Shown: one piece after another, positions 13,026 through 22,305 of the stretch
Layout of the letters: every line of letters begins with the position of its first letter
How positions within the stretch are numbered: the first letter of the stretch is position 1
Origin: Hedera helix
Lineage: Eukaryota > Streptophyta > Magnoliopsida > Apiales > Araliaceae
DNA: 64,000 nucleotides
Assembly: GCA_947179155.2 (NCBI GenBank)
Contig: OX359264.1
Coordinates: 61,715,202 to 61,779,201 of the forward strand
Reading direction: 5' to 3'
Position numbers and translations under genes: made by a program
Notes under the pieces: generated by a model
The model's database searches: none
Told to the model about the DNA's origin: nothing
The model's input: the letters and a program-made list of their open reading frames with translations, nothing else

Positions 13026-16000
13026 ACCTCCCCTCCTTATGAAATTTCGTCCCCGAAATTGACGTACCTGGCATTTCGAAGAGGTATGGATACCTAGACT
13101 TCATCTCAGATTCTAGCTCCCAGGTCATTTCCTCAATATCTTGGTTCCTCCATAAAACCTTAACTTGAGGTATAACCTTTGAGCGTAAGATCTGCTCCTT
13201 CTTATCTAAGATCTTAACAGGTACTTCCTCATACGTTAAATCTTCTGCTATAACGTCTGGTTCTAACTCAATGACGTGGTTTGGGTCCTTCACATATTTA
13301 CGTAACATAGATATGTGAAAAACGTTATGGATGCGAGACATACTTGGTGGTAAGGCTAGTCTGTAAGCTACAGTTCCCACCCGATCGAGGATTTCAAATG
13401 GGCCAATAAATCGAGGGTTGAGTTTTCCTCTCTTTCCGAATCTCGTAACCCCTTTCCATGGAGAAACACGTAAGAATACATGATCTCCGACGTTGAATCT
13501 CTCATCTCTCCGATGAAGATCGGCATAACTCTTTTGTCGTTCTTGTGCTGTCTGTATTCGTTGTCGGATCATTTGGATCTTTTCGGTCGTCAAGCGTACC
13601 AACTCGGGTCCCAACAGTTTTGCTTCTCCTACCTCATTCCAACATACTGGAGAGCGACACTTGCGTCCATATAAAGCCTCGAATGGAGCCATACCTATAC
13701 TTGCTTGGTAACTGTTGTTGTAGGAAAATTCCACCAATGGCAAGTACTTATCCCAACTTGCTTTGAAATCTAGTACGCAAAGTCTCAAAAGATCTTCGAG
13801 GGTCTGGATCGTCCTTTCCGATTGTCCGTCCGTTTGAGGATGGTATGCAGAACTAAAACGTAGTTCAGTGCCCATAGCTTTTTGTAGACTGATCCAAAAG
13901 CGTGAAGTGAATCTAGGATCTCGATCAGAAACTATGGAAACTGGCATGCCATGCAATCTCACGATCTCATTTATGTACATACCGGCAAGACGTTCAAGTG
14001 AAAAGTTTTCTCGTATAGGCAAGAAATGAGCGGATTTGGTCAATCTATCTACGATGACCCAAATTGCATCTAAGCCTTGAGAAACTTTGGGAAGACCCGT
14101 CACGAAATCCATATTGATGTGTTCCCACTTCCATTCGGGAACCTCAAGTGGTTGTAAAGGACCCTTAGGTACTTGATGCTCTGCCTTGACACGTTGACAA
14201 GTTAAGCACCTTGAGATAAACTCTGCAATCTCCCTTTTCATATTGTTCCACCAAAATGTATGTCGAAGATCTCGATACATCTTGGTACCTCCAGGGTGGA
14301 TTGCAAATGGCGTGTTGTGTGCCTCCATCATGATTTTATGCTTTAATTCAGGATCGTTAGGAACACAGAGTCGAGAGTTGACTCGAAGTATTCCTTTCTC
14401 GTCGATTCTTGCTTCGGGAATGGTACCTTCTTGTACTTTCTTTATCATGTTTATCAGTTCCGGATCGGTAGCTTGAGCAGCTTTAATTTTATCGATTAAA
14501 GCTGGTTCTACTTGCACGTGAGCAATCTTCGAGTGGGTCCCTGGTGTCTTTAGCTCCATCTCCATCTTTTGCAAGTCGTACAAAATACGCTTTTGTGTTG
14601 TCAGCAGTGCACTTGTACTCGCATAAGATTTTCTGCTCAAAGCGTCAGCTACAACGTTCGCCTTTCCCGGGTGATACTGGATTGTGTGATCATAATCCTT
14701 CAACAGCTCAAGCCAACGTCGTTGTCGCATGTTGAGTTCCTTCTGGGTGAAGAAATACTTGAGACTTTTATGATCCGTATAGATATCCACTTTCTCTCCG
14801 TACAAGTAGTGTCTCCAGATCTTCAACGCGAAAACGACTGCTGCCAACTCTAGATCATGAGTAGGGTAATTTTTCTCATAATCTTTGAGTTGTCGAGAGG
14901 CATAGGCTATAACCTTTCCATGTTGCATAAGGACACAGCCTAGACCTTTGCCTGAAGCATCGCTGTATATGACAAATTCTCCCGATCCTGATGGAATGGT
15001 CAGAACAGGAGCTGAAACAAGTCTCCTCTTAAGCTCTTGAAAACTTTTCTCGCATTGCTCGCTCCATATGAATTTTGTGCTTTTCCGAGTAAGCTGAGTT
15101 AATGGAGTGGCGATTCGAGAAAATCCTTCTACGAATCTCCGATAATAACCAGCTAGGCCCAGAAAACTTCGGACTTCGGTTACTGTCTTGGGTTGTTCCC
15201 AATTTAGTACCGTTTCAATCTTCGCAGGATCGACTGATATTCCTTGACTAGAAATCACATGCCCAAGAAACGTGACCTCCTCAAGCCAGAACTCACATTT
15301 CTTCAACTTGGCATATAATTTGTTCTCACGGAGCTTCTGGAGTATCAATCTCAGGTGTTGTTCATGATCCTCACGACTTTTGGAGTATATGAGGATGTCA
15401 TCAATAAAGACAACCACAAAATGATCCAAATATTCCTTGAATATTCGGTTCATCATGTCCATGAAAGCTGCAGGAGCATTGGTTAGTCCAAAAGGCATGA
15501 CTAAAAACTCATAATGCCCATAACGAGTTCTGAAAGCAGTCTTTGGAATGTCCTCAACTTTAACCTTTAACTGATGATATCCAGAACGGAGATCAATCTT
15601 TGAGAAATGTTGAGCACCTTGTAATTGATCAAACATGTCATCAATTCGAGGTAACGGATACCTGTTTTTTATGGTGACATGGTTCAATTCTCGGTAGTCA
15701 ATGCACAATCTCATACTCCCGTCTTTCTTCTTCACAAATAGAACAGGAGCACCCCAAGGTGATGCACTCGGACGAATGAAACCAGTATCCAACAATTCCT
15801 GTAGTTGGACTTTTAACTCTTGAAGTTCAATGGGAGCCATTCGGTATGGAGTTTTGGAAATGGGCTTGGTACCAGGTTCAAGATCAATACAAAATTCAAT
15901 TTCACGGTTTGGGGGTAAACCAGGAAGTTCCTCCGGAAAAACGTCAGGAAACTCATTAACAATGGGAATATCATTCAAGTTTGACGTATTTTTGTTCAAA

Positions 16001-17652
16001 TCAGTGACATGAGCTAAAAAGGCTTGACATCCGTTTTTCAATAAACGAATGGCTTTATGGCTAGAAATAACAGTTATAGATTTCAATGGTTTAGTTGCTT
16101 GAATTTGCATGACAGGTTGATTAGGAATATGAAAACTAATAATCTTATGAAAACAATCAATTTTAGCATGATGGGTAGTCAACCAATCAATTCCTAAAAT
16201 CACATCAAATTCATGCATCTCCAAAGAAATAAGGTCAACAGGTAATGTGAGGTTGTTGATTTGAACTAGGCAAGATTTATAGACAGTAGATGTAATGGTC
16301 ATTTCTCCTAATGGGGTTTCAACTGATAAGTCAAAGTCCAAATTTTCAGGAGTTAAGTTTAAACGCTGAGCACATGCAGGTGAGATAAAAGAATGGGTAG
16401 AACCAGTATCTAACAAAGCGTAGACTTCACGAGAATTTATGAATAGCTTACCGGTTATCACCTCGTTCGAGTTTCGTGCCATTTGGGATGTCACAACAAA
16501 AGCTCTCCCTTGAACTACAGATTTTCCCTTATCCGCGCTAGCTTTTGGTATTATCACTGCAGCTGGACTTGATTTTGTGGCAGGACAAAATCGCGCAAGA
16601 TGACCCTCTTTCCCACAACTGTAGCACTTTTTGGACTGCAGTGTACAGTTTGGGCTGATGTGACCTTCCTGACCACACCTATAGCATCTCACTGGTGGTC
16701 GATCTTCTCCCCTTGAAACTGGGGTCGGTGCTGGTGCTGGTACTGGTGCCCTTCCATAATTATTATGGAATCTCTTTCTTTTGAAATTGTTCCCACTGGA
16801 TTCTCCTCTTCTGTTATTTGATGTGGAATTACCACCGAAGTGTTGGTTACCTCCTCGATGGTTCTCGTTCCTGTGGTTGTTATCATTTCTCTGATCATTG
16901 ACTCTTGGCTGTAATTTTTCATCTGTTTGCTCCACCCTTTGAGCCCTATCAACAACATCTGAATACAAATTAAATTTATGAGAGCTAAGTTGTTGACGGA
17001 TTTCGAATCTTAGACCACGTAAGAACATCCGACTCATCCGTGCTTCGTCATCTACTAGATGAGTCGCAAAACGAGACAGTTCAGCAAACTTAGCTTCATA
17101 TTGAGAAACTGTCATGTTTCCCTGCTCCAGCTTAATGAATTCCACTTCCTTCATATGGCGGATGCTTTCTGGGAAGTACTTTTCATTAAATAGCTCTTGG
17201 AATTCTGTCCAAGACATCTCAAGTGCTGAAGGGTGGATACGTTTTACCGCTTCCCACCAGTGATCCGCCTCACCTCGAAACATAAAGGTAGCAAAGGGCA
17301 CCTTCTGATCATCAGCGCATTGTAGGACATCAAGTATTTTTGTCGTCTGCTTCAGCCATGCCTCCGCTTTGAGTGGGTCAGGCTTCCCGTGGAATTCAGG
17401 TGGTCCCAATTCTTTAAATTGCTTGACAGTGATCATCCTCAAATTACCAGCGTTTCTACCGTTATTGTTAACTGGATTTCCTCTTGCCTGATTCTGCATG
17501 AACTGCATGAAATTCCTAAAGAATCCATCATTCATCATGTTATTAGGAATATTATTTCCTGAGTTGGCAGGAGGATTGTTTGTGGCTTCTTGATTTTTGG
17601 CTACATTCGCTTCGGGTATTTCGTAGTTAACCTCTTGATTTCCAGATGCCAT
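13021..17652 (-). CDS. Gag-pol polyprotein of element B, 1543 aa, uninterrupted
   Basis: One frame encodes the capsid and enzymes of a chromovirus retrotransposon. It holds the gag core at about 85-215, two CCHC zinc knuckles (323-336, 343-356), aspartic protease with DTGS at 415-418, reverse transcriptase with FIDD at 749-752, RNase H with D897, E935, D960 and D1003, integrase with the zinc pair C1149/C1152 and the D1182, D1243, E1279 triad (35 residues between the last two), and a GPF/chromodomain-like tail ending YPYLFE at 1526. Seventeen more residues follow: the frame reads through the purine tract and stops at TAA, which is bases 3-5 of the 3' LTR. The start MASGNQEVNY is shared with element A. 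Gag and pol are in one frame with no stop or shift between them, so gag excess would need another mechanism. Confidence 0.97.
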   Translation of the reverse strand: MASGNQEVNYEIPEANVAKNQEATNNPPANSGNNIPNNMMNDGFFRNFMQFMQNQARGNPVNNNGRNAGNLRMITVKQFKELGPPEFHGKPDPLKAEAWLKQTTKILDVLQCADDQKVPFATFMFRGEADHWWEAVKRIHPSALEMSWTEFQELFNEKYFPESIRHMKEVEFIKLEQGNMTVSQYEAKFAELSRFATHLVDDEARMSRMFLRGLRFEIRQQLSSHKFNLYSDVVDRAQRVEQTDEKLQPRVNDQRNDNNHRNENHRGGNQHFGGNSTSNNRRGESSGNNFKRKRFHNNYGRAPVPAPAPTPVSRGEDRPPVRCYRCGQEGHISPNCTLQSKKCYSCGKEGHLARFCPATKSSPAAVIIPKASADKGKSVVQGRAFVVTSQMARNSNEVITGKLFINSREVYALLDTGSTHSFISPACAQRLNLTPENLDFDLSVETPLGEMTITSTVYKSCLVQINNLTLPVDLISLEMHEFDVILGIDWLTTHHAKIDCFHKIISFHIPNQPVMQIQATKPLKSITVISSHKAIRLLKNGCQAFLAHVTDLNKNTSNLNDIPIVNEFPDVFPEELPGLPPNREIEFCIDLEPGTKPISKTPYRMAPIELQELKVQLQELLDTGFIRPSASPWGAPVLFVKKKDGSMRLCIDYRELNHVTIKNRYPLPRIDDMFDQLQGAQHFSKIDLRSGYHQLKVKVEDIPKTAFRTRYGHYEFLVMPFGLTNAPAAFMDMMNRIFKEYLDHFVVVFIDDILIYSKSREDHEQHLRLILQKLRENKLYAKLKKCEFWLEEVTFLGHVISSQGISVDPAKIETVLNWEQPKTVTEVRSFLGLAGYYRRFVEGFSRIATPLTQLTRKSTKFIWSEQCEKSFQELKRRLVSAPVLTIPSGSGEFVIYSDASGKGLGCVLMQHGKVIAYASRQLKDYEKNYPTHDLELAAVVFALKIWRHYLYGEKVDIYTDHKSLKYFFTQKELNMRQRRWLELLKDYDHTIQYHPGKANVVADALSRKSYASTSALLTTQKRILYDLQKMEMELKTPGTHSKIAHVQVEPALIDKIKAAQATDPELINMIKKVQEGTIPEARIDEKGILRVNSRLCVPNDPELKHKIMMEAHNTPFAIHPGGTKMYRDLRHTFWWNNMKREIAEFISRCLTCQRVKAEHQVPKGPLQPLEVPEWKWEHINMDFVTGLPKVSQGLDAIWVIVDRLTKSAHFLPIRENFSLERLAGMYINEIVRLHGMPVSIVSDRDPRFTSRFWISLQKAMGTELRFSSAYHPQTDGQSERTIQTLEDLLRLCVLDFKASWDKYLPLVEFSYNNSYQASIGMAPFEALYGRKCRSPVCWNEVGEAKLLGPELVRLTTEKIQMIRQRIQTAQERQKSYADLHRRDERFNVGDHVFLRVSPWKGVTRFGKRGKLNPRFIGPFEILDRVGTVAYRLALPPSMSRIHNVFHISMLRKYVKDPNHVIELEPDVIAEDLTYEEVPVKILDKKEQILRSKVIPQVKVLWRNQDIEEMTWELESEMKSRYPYLFEMPGTSISGTKFHKEGRL
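13026..13038 (-). other. Polypurine tract of element B, overlapping the end of the coding region
   Basis: On the minus strand AAGGAGGGGAGGT directly abuts the 3' LTR start TGTAAGACC. The same bases are codons for the last residues of the polyprotein (KEGRL), so the plus-strand primer is also coding sequence. Confidence 0.92.
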
Positions 17653-17838
17653 ACTAAACTGTGGTCACAAAATAAATGTTAGTTCAAATAAACTGACTCA
17701 TCACTTCATGTCCCTATATTCAAATCAACTCATTAGATAATAAAATCTAATTTAGGTAGGACACACTAGTGACTGATTCTATTCGTCTCTCCCCTCCTAG
17801 TTCTAACCCCAGATCTCCATTAAAGACCATATCCCTAA

Positions 17839-17850
17839 GCTCTGATGCCA
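17839..17850 (-). other. Primer binding site of element B
   Basis: TGGCATCAGAGC on the minus strand, two bases inside the 5' LTR end. It differs by one base from the standard initiator tRNA-Met site, as in element A. The leader between it and the gag ATG (17653-17838) holds nothing else I recognise. Confidence 0.9.
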
Positions 17851-19205
17851 ACTGTGACGCCCCCAAATCTAGGCCCACACAGCCCAAACTTGAGTCGTCA
17901 AAAGACTACAACAAAATTATTACAATGAAATACAACGTACAACAATACAGTGGATAATACAACACAACTAAGTCTTCATTATTATTGCCACACTATTTTA
18001 TAACACGTGAAGACTATGATAGCTATCCCCGCACTCTCACTCCATTCCCCGGCTAGACCCCGTTACGTTCTCATCTCCTGTTGAAAAACAATGGAACGAA
18101 AAGAAAGGGTGAGCTCAAATAGCCCAGTAAGAAATATCATGACTAAGATAATGACGAATAATTTATCATTAGCCTTCAACAGTTGAGTTCTTGATAGAAT
18201 ACAATAGACTACAAGGTTTATATCAAAAACTGCAGTTAAATTCTTAAACAACGTTCAGATCAATAATAGCAGCGGAATGAGCAATCTATTAGAAGAATAA
18301 TGCAGACTATAATGTCCACTCGCTTCTCTTTTTAGTAAAAATATCATCAACTTTTATCATCTGAAATACCATTAGTCAAGATAATACAACTTCACAGTTC
18401 CTGGTCATAATCATGCAGATCAACAGTTCGTCTTTGCACTACGGGCCAAAGACATTCAATATAACACCAACGGTCATGATTATACCAGATTCAGCCTTTG
18501 GTCATAATCATACCAACCAACAGTTCATCTTTGCACTACGGGCCAAAGAGAACATTCACCACGTGTCATAAAAGACACCGAACAGATGTATCGCCTTTAA
18601 CCTAGTATATCGCCTTTAACCTATCATCTGTTCAACAATTATATCACATCTGTGCCCCCGGCCACAGATATTCACAACAGCTTGATTCTTGATGATTAAT
18701 ACAAATAACAGTGATACAAATGATGAACAGAAGAACAGGATAAACAATAAGTATCGGAAGTTTACTTTGTGCAGATTCAAATAATGTCCAAATTGCCAAC
18801 ATGATGTGGAGTGAAATTTAAAAATGATATTCAAGATCCACAGTTCAGAATAACGATTACAGTTCAATAGAAATGTTCAGAAAATAGGAAGGTTCAGTTG
18901 AACTAATGAAATTCAACTATTATGGAACATATAATATTTTCAGGAATTATAGAAGCAATAGTTCCATAATAAGTTTCGATTTAGGTGTATGGAAGAAAAT
19001 AATATCCCTTACCGTAGCAGGTTTGATTAACAAAAGGTGAAGGGAATTAATATCCCTTACCATAGTAAGTTTGAATAATGGAAGATGAAAAAGATGGTAT
19101 CCCTTATGAGTATAAAGGAAAATGATATCACTTACGAATATGGAATAAAAGTGTCATGTGATAATTCGTGTAGACAAATTATTTCCACACGAGACAAATA
19201 AAAAG

Positions 19206-19460
19206 GGTTATTCACCAACAGGCGATAATCCGCACCGTAAGGTTATTCCCATCAATTTGAATACGAATAGTTATTCACCAAACAGGCGTAATCCGCACCG
19301 TAAGGTTATTCCCACAATTTAATAGAATTTGAACACGAAGAGTTATTCACCAAACAGGCGATAATCCGCACCGTAAGGTTATTCTCAAAGATTAATAAGG
19401 AATGAATACAAAAGGTTATTCACCAACAGGCGGTAAACCGCGCCGTAAGGTTATTCCCAC
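19206..19460. repeat. Leader repeats of the family-1 LTR
   Basis: Four imperfect tandem units start at about 19207, 19271, 19343 and 19416. Each contains TTATTCACC, an AACAGGCGATAATCCGC-like core and CGTAAGGTTATTC. Element A has five units (about 27367-27670), and solo LTR D has three (about 30114-30300). The unit number varies between copies of the family. The units lie downstream of the TATA box on the coding strand, hence in transcribed sequence. Confidence 0.85.
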
Positions 19461-20086
19461 AATTTAATACATGGAAATAAATGGCACAAGAAAGAAACGA
19501 TATTATTTTCGAGAATCAAAGAATGATAATTCCTTCAAGTAAGAAAGAAAATAATATTCATTTATGATGATGAAAAGAGTGATACCCCTTACCGTAGTAA
19601 GTTAGAATATGAAATAAGATGATATTCCTTACCTTAACACGTGACTGGATATTGATTTAAATGAGATTGATCAACCTATATATTTTTAATATAATTAGTA
19701 ATTACCACATATAAATTTCAAAGTATATGATAACTCGTATATTATGAACTATCAAAATTATATATATTTAACATAATTTTTGTAGTATAATATAACAACT
19801 TTAAAATAGTTTTTAAAATAATATTCCAAAATAAATCTTCCAAAGAAAGCTTTTAAAAATGAATCTTCTCAAAGAAGAGTCTTCTAAAGGAAGATTTGTG
19901 AATACCGTGAAAAATAGGAATTTATGAAATTACTACTCTTTAATAAAACACTTACTTGAAAAATTCCTGCACTCCTTTTGGCTTTCAAACTCTCAAAATA
20001 ACCTTACTATTCTCAGAGAAAACTCATAAAATTCTTATAGAAAAATTTTATGTTTTAGGTGTGATTTTTCTATTCAGCTGAGCAAG

Positions 20087-20096
20087 CTATTTATAG
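20087..20096 (-). promoter_or_regulatory. TATA box of the element B 5' LTR
   Basis: CTATAAATAG on the minus strand, conserved at 12055-12064 (B 3' LTR), 28265-28274 (A) and, in a different surrounding sequence, 31595-31604 (D). Transcription would start around 20060 and run leftwards through gag-pol. Confidence 0.75.
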
Positions 20097-20243
20097 GAGA
20101 AAATAAGTTACTATGCGTGGTAGGTGAACAGAAAAAAATTCAGCAGAGGCTGCTGCGCAGCCTCCACCAACTCTTCAGCAAATTCTCACATTTCTCACAT
20201 TTCATGTGGGCCCCACAATGGGTCCCACATGTTTCTTACTATT

Positions 20244-20272
20244 CACGTCACTATTCACGTCACTATTCACGT
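20244..20272 (-). promoter_or_regulatory. Tandem ACGT motif array in the LTR promoter
   Basis: Three CACGT/ACGTG cores at 20244-20248, 20256-20260 and 20268-20272 (12-bp period); on the coding strand two of them read TGACGTG. ACGT cores are bound by plant bZIP factors, and ACGTG is the core of abscisic acid response elements. The 3' LTR has four units. The array is about 150-180 bp upstream of the TATA box. Binding is inferred. Confidence 0.55.
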
Positions 20273-20441
20273 TACTATTTCAAATAGTAAAATTAATTAT
20301 TTTATTTTTTATTTATTTATTTATTTATTTATTCTTCCTGTGAGTCCAACATATAAAATAATGTTACCACAATAATGTAAGAAACACGTTACATATTTTT
20401 ATTAATTTAATAATATAAATTATAGTGTATTTGCTACTGTG

Positions 20442-20605
20442 ACAATTATTAGATTCAATAATTTTAAACTACAGTGCACCAACAATTATTGACTCGATGA
20501 TATAAAATACAGTGTAATGACAATTATTGAATCAATAATGCAAAATACTGTGTAGCAACAATAATTGAATTGATAATATAAAATATTATGCAGTGACAAT
20601 TATTG
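20442..20605 (-). promoter_or_regulatory. HD-Zip-I-type site array in the family-1 U3
   Basis: CAAT(A/T)ATTG occurs at 20483-20491, 20521-20529, 20559-20567 and 20597-20605, exactly 38 bp apart, with a one-mismatch copy (CAATTATTA) at 20442-20450. Element A keeps the spacing (28653, 28691, 28729, 28767). CAAT(A/T)ATTG is the known class I HD-Zip consensus. The array is about 350-500 bp upstream of the TATA box. It has not been tested whether any factor binds here. Confidence 0.6.
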
Positions 20606-21266
20606 ATGAAATGATGCGTAACAATTACGGTGTCAATTATCAGACCAATAATATGAGACACTGTGCAATACCGTGTGCTACTGTAGAGTACCGTGTGCTA
20701 CAGAAAATACCATAAATTACCGTATGCTACTATTCTTTTATCACCGGTATTTTAACAGTTAACACCGTTGACTATTTTTATTTAAAAAGGTTACTTCTGT
20801 CGTTTTCTATATCCGACAAATATTCCGTTGTGGGGTCCACAAATAATTTGTTATTTCGACGCCGTCGTACGGCCCGAATATTCCCCGACAAAACGAATAT
20901 TCGCTGACAAAAAGAATATTGTCCGACAAAATAAAATTTGCACATAACATCCTTAACTTTCAATTTTGTCAATTTAACCATTTACTGCTTCAGGAAAAAT
21001 ATATATGAAGAAAAATTAAATTTTGTATTTCATAAATTCGGGGTCTTACAATACTGCTATAAATGCTAATACTAACCATGGTTATCCCTTCAAGAACAAA
21101 AAGAGGGGATTAACCCAACCTACCCCTATGACAAACAAAAGTCGGGGTCTAATACTATCCCAAGTCTAAACAAAAATAATGGGATTTACAACATACCACT
21201 GTCCCTACTATCAACAAAAAGTGGGAACTAAACTGCATCTATTTACAATCATAGTGCTAATGGAAA

Positions 21267-22091
21267 CTATAATCCCCTGAAGATGGCATCCTCATGCTCT
21301 TGTCTGACTATCATGTCTGCTACACGGCGACTGATAGTGCGCCTGTGGAGATCCTCCTCCCTAGGATACCTTCGGATCCTATGCCTCATCCTCTGAAAGG
21401 CAGTGTCAAACACAAAGTTCAAACGATCAAACCTGACTGCACGAGTTTGAACCTCCCTCTTAAGTCCATCCACCATCATGGCAGCTCCATCCAATTCTTC
21501 CTCAACACGGATTCTCTCTGCAACCTCTAGGTTAAAGTTGGCCTTCAAGGCCTCATGTTCCACCTGAAGTTCTGCCAGACTCAGCTTCGTCTGATCACGC
21601 TCCTCCTTCAGTTCAGCTACCTCCCCGGACAACTGATAGGCTACACCCTTATACTGATCTTCCATCTCCTGATGGATCTGATTCTGCTCCTCAAGATGAT
21701 GGATTCTACCCTCGAGTTCGTCATTCCTAGTGGTCAGTTCTTCTATGATGTCACTTGCAGTCGTGCCCATGCCATCTGCTGACTCTTCAGGTGATGTATT
21801 GCCATAATACTGCACCTCCTCATCTGACTCCTCATCGACAGTCTGTTGTTCCTCTGAGTCATCCTCACCACGTGGCCTCATCACCCCACCCCTAACTGGT
21901 TCCTCCATATCAGCCACGTGATCCTCCTCGGGATCCTCCTCAGGGTCAGACTCTACTAATGGGGATATCGGTGCAACTGGTGCATAGCCCACCAACTGTT
22001 CTGTATCTACCGGTATATCGATGAATATCTCCTCATCTCGTGTTCCACTCGACTCCCCTATAGCCATCCTACAACACATCATGAAAAACAA
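21267..22091 (-). CDS. Extra ORF of element C: acidic coiled-coil protein encoded upstream of gag, 274 aa
   Basis: An intact frame on the coding strand of element C, starting about 200 bases inside the primer binding site. The first ATG is at 22091; a second at 22067 (MAIGESSGTR) may be the real start because the first eight residues are atypical. The protein has an acidic region (about 45-110, many E/D), a long predicted coiled coil (about 114-222, heptads of L/I/V with E/K/R) and an arginine-rich C-terminus (about 234-263). I see no gag, enzyme, zinc or membrane motif. About 400 bases separated its stop from gag before element B inserted. It could be an accessory protein comparable in position to the pre-gag ORF of Ogre-type elements, or a captured host fragment. 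Function unknown. Confidence 0.75.
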   Translation of the reverse strand: MFFMMCCRMAIGESSGTRDEEIFIDIPVDTEQLVGYAPVAPISPLVESDPEEDPEEDHVADMEEPVRGGVMRPRGEDDSEEQQTVDEESDEEVQYYGNTSPEESADGMGTTASDIIEELTTRNDELEGRIHHLEEQNQIHQEMEDQYKGVAYQLSGEVAELKEERDQTKLSLAELQVEHEALKANFNLEVAERIRVEEELDGAAMMVDGLKREVQTRAVRFDRLNFVFDTAFQRMRHRIRRYPREEDLHRRTISRRVADMIVRQEHEDAIFRGL

Positions 22092-22290
22092 CCATTAGTA
22101 CAACCATAAAATATAATCATTGAAGAAATGAAATTATATTTCATTGGGTACTACTTGACTCGATGAATTCCCCAATTCATCAAATACCACATACGATAAA
22201 TCTCCCCGATTTATCTCCTAAAACACTCAATACGAGTTTAATACTAAGGTTATAACCTACGTTTCGCAATACTAACGTTTATAACCTACA

Positions 22291-22302
22291 GCTCTGATAC
22301 CA
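22291..22302 (-). other. Primer binding site of element C
   Basis: TGGTATCAGAGC on the minus strand, an exact match to the plant initiator tRNA-Met site, three bases inside the LTR end at 22306. Confidence 0.93.
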
Positions 22303-22305
22303 ACC

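Larger units (their letters stand above)
9821..21050 (-). mobile_element. Element B: complete family-1 Tekay/Del-like Ty3/gypsy retrotransposon
   Basis: This element is 11,230 bp and flanked by ATACT at 9816-9820 and 21051-21055. On the minus strand the order is 5' LTR (17853-21050), primer binding site (17839-17850), uninterrupted gag-pol (13021-17652), purine tract (13026-13038), 3' LTR (9821-13025). The LTRs differ at roughly ten substitutions by eye plus repeat-number changes, so insertion was recent. It landed in the leader of element C, between the extra ORF of C and its gag. All parts needed for movement appear present; activity is an inference. Confidence 0.96.
17853..21050 (-). repeat. 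Element B 5' LTR (3198 bp)
   Basis: Reading on the minus strand, U3 runs from 21050 to about 20060 and contains the HD-Zip-type array, the ACGT array and a TATA box. The remaining 2.2 kb would be transcribed leader (R plus U5), which is unusually long and includes the 63-73 bp leader repeats. The inner end ...GGCGTCACA is at 17853. Confidence 0.95.

Noticed and set aside
13480..17957. Plus-strand ORFs opposite the gag-pol genes of B (and of C at 6315-9722)
   Set aside because: Antisense shadows of the long polyprotein frames.
19206..19460. Regularly spaced repeats that superficially resemble a CRISPR array
   Set aside because: The repeats are imperfect, the intervening sequences are themselves related, and the array recurs in every family-1 LTR of a plant genome.
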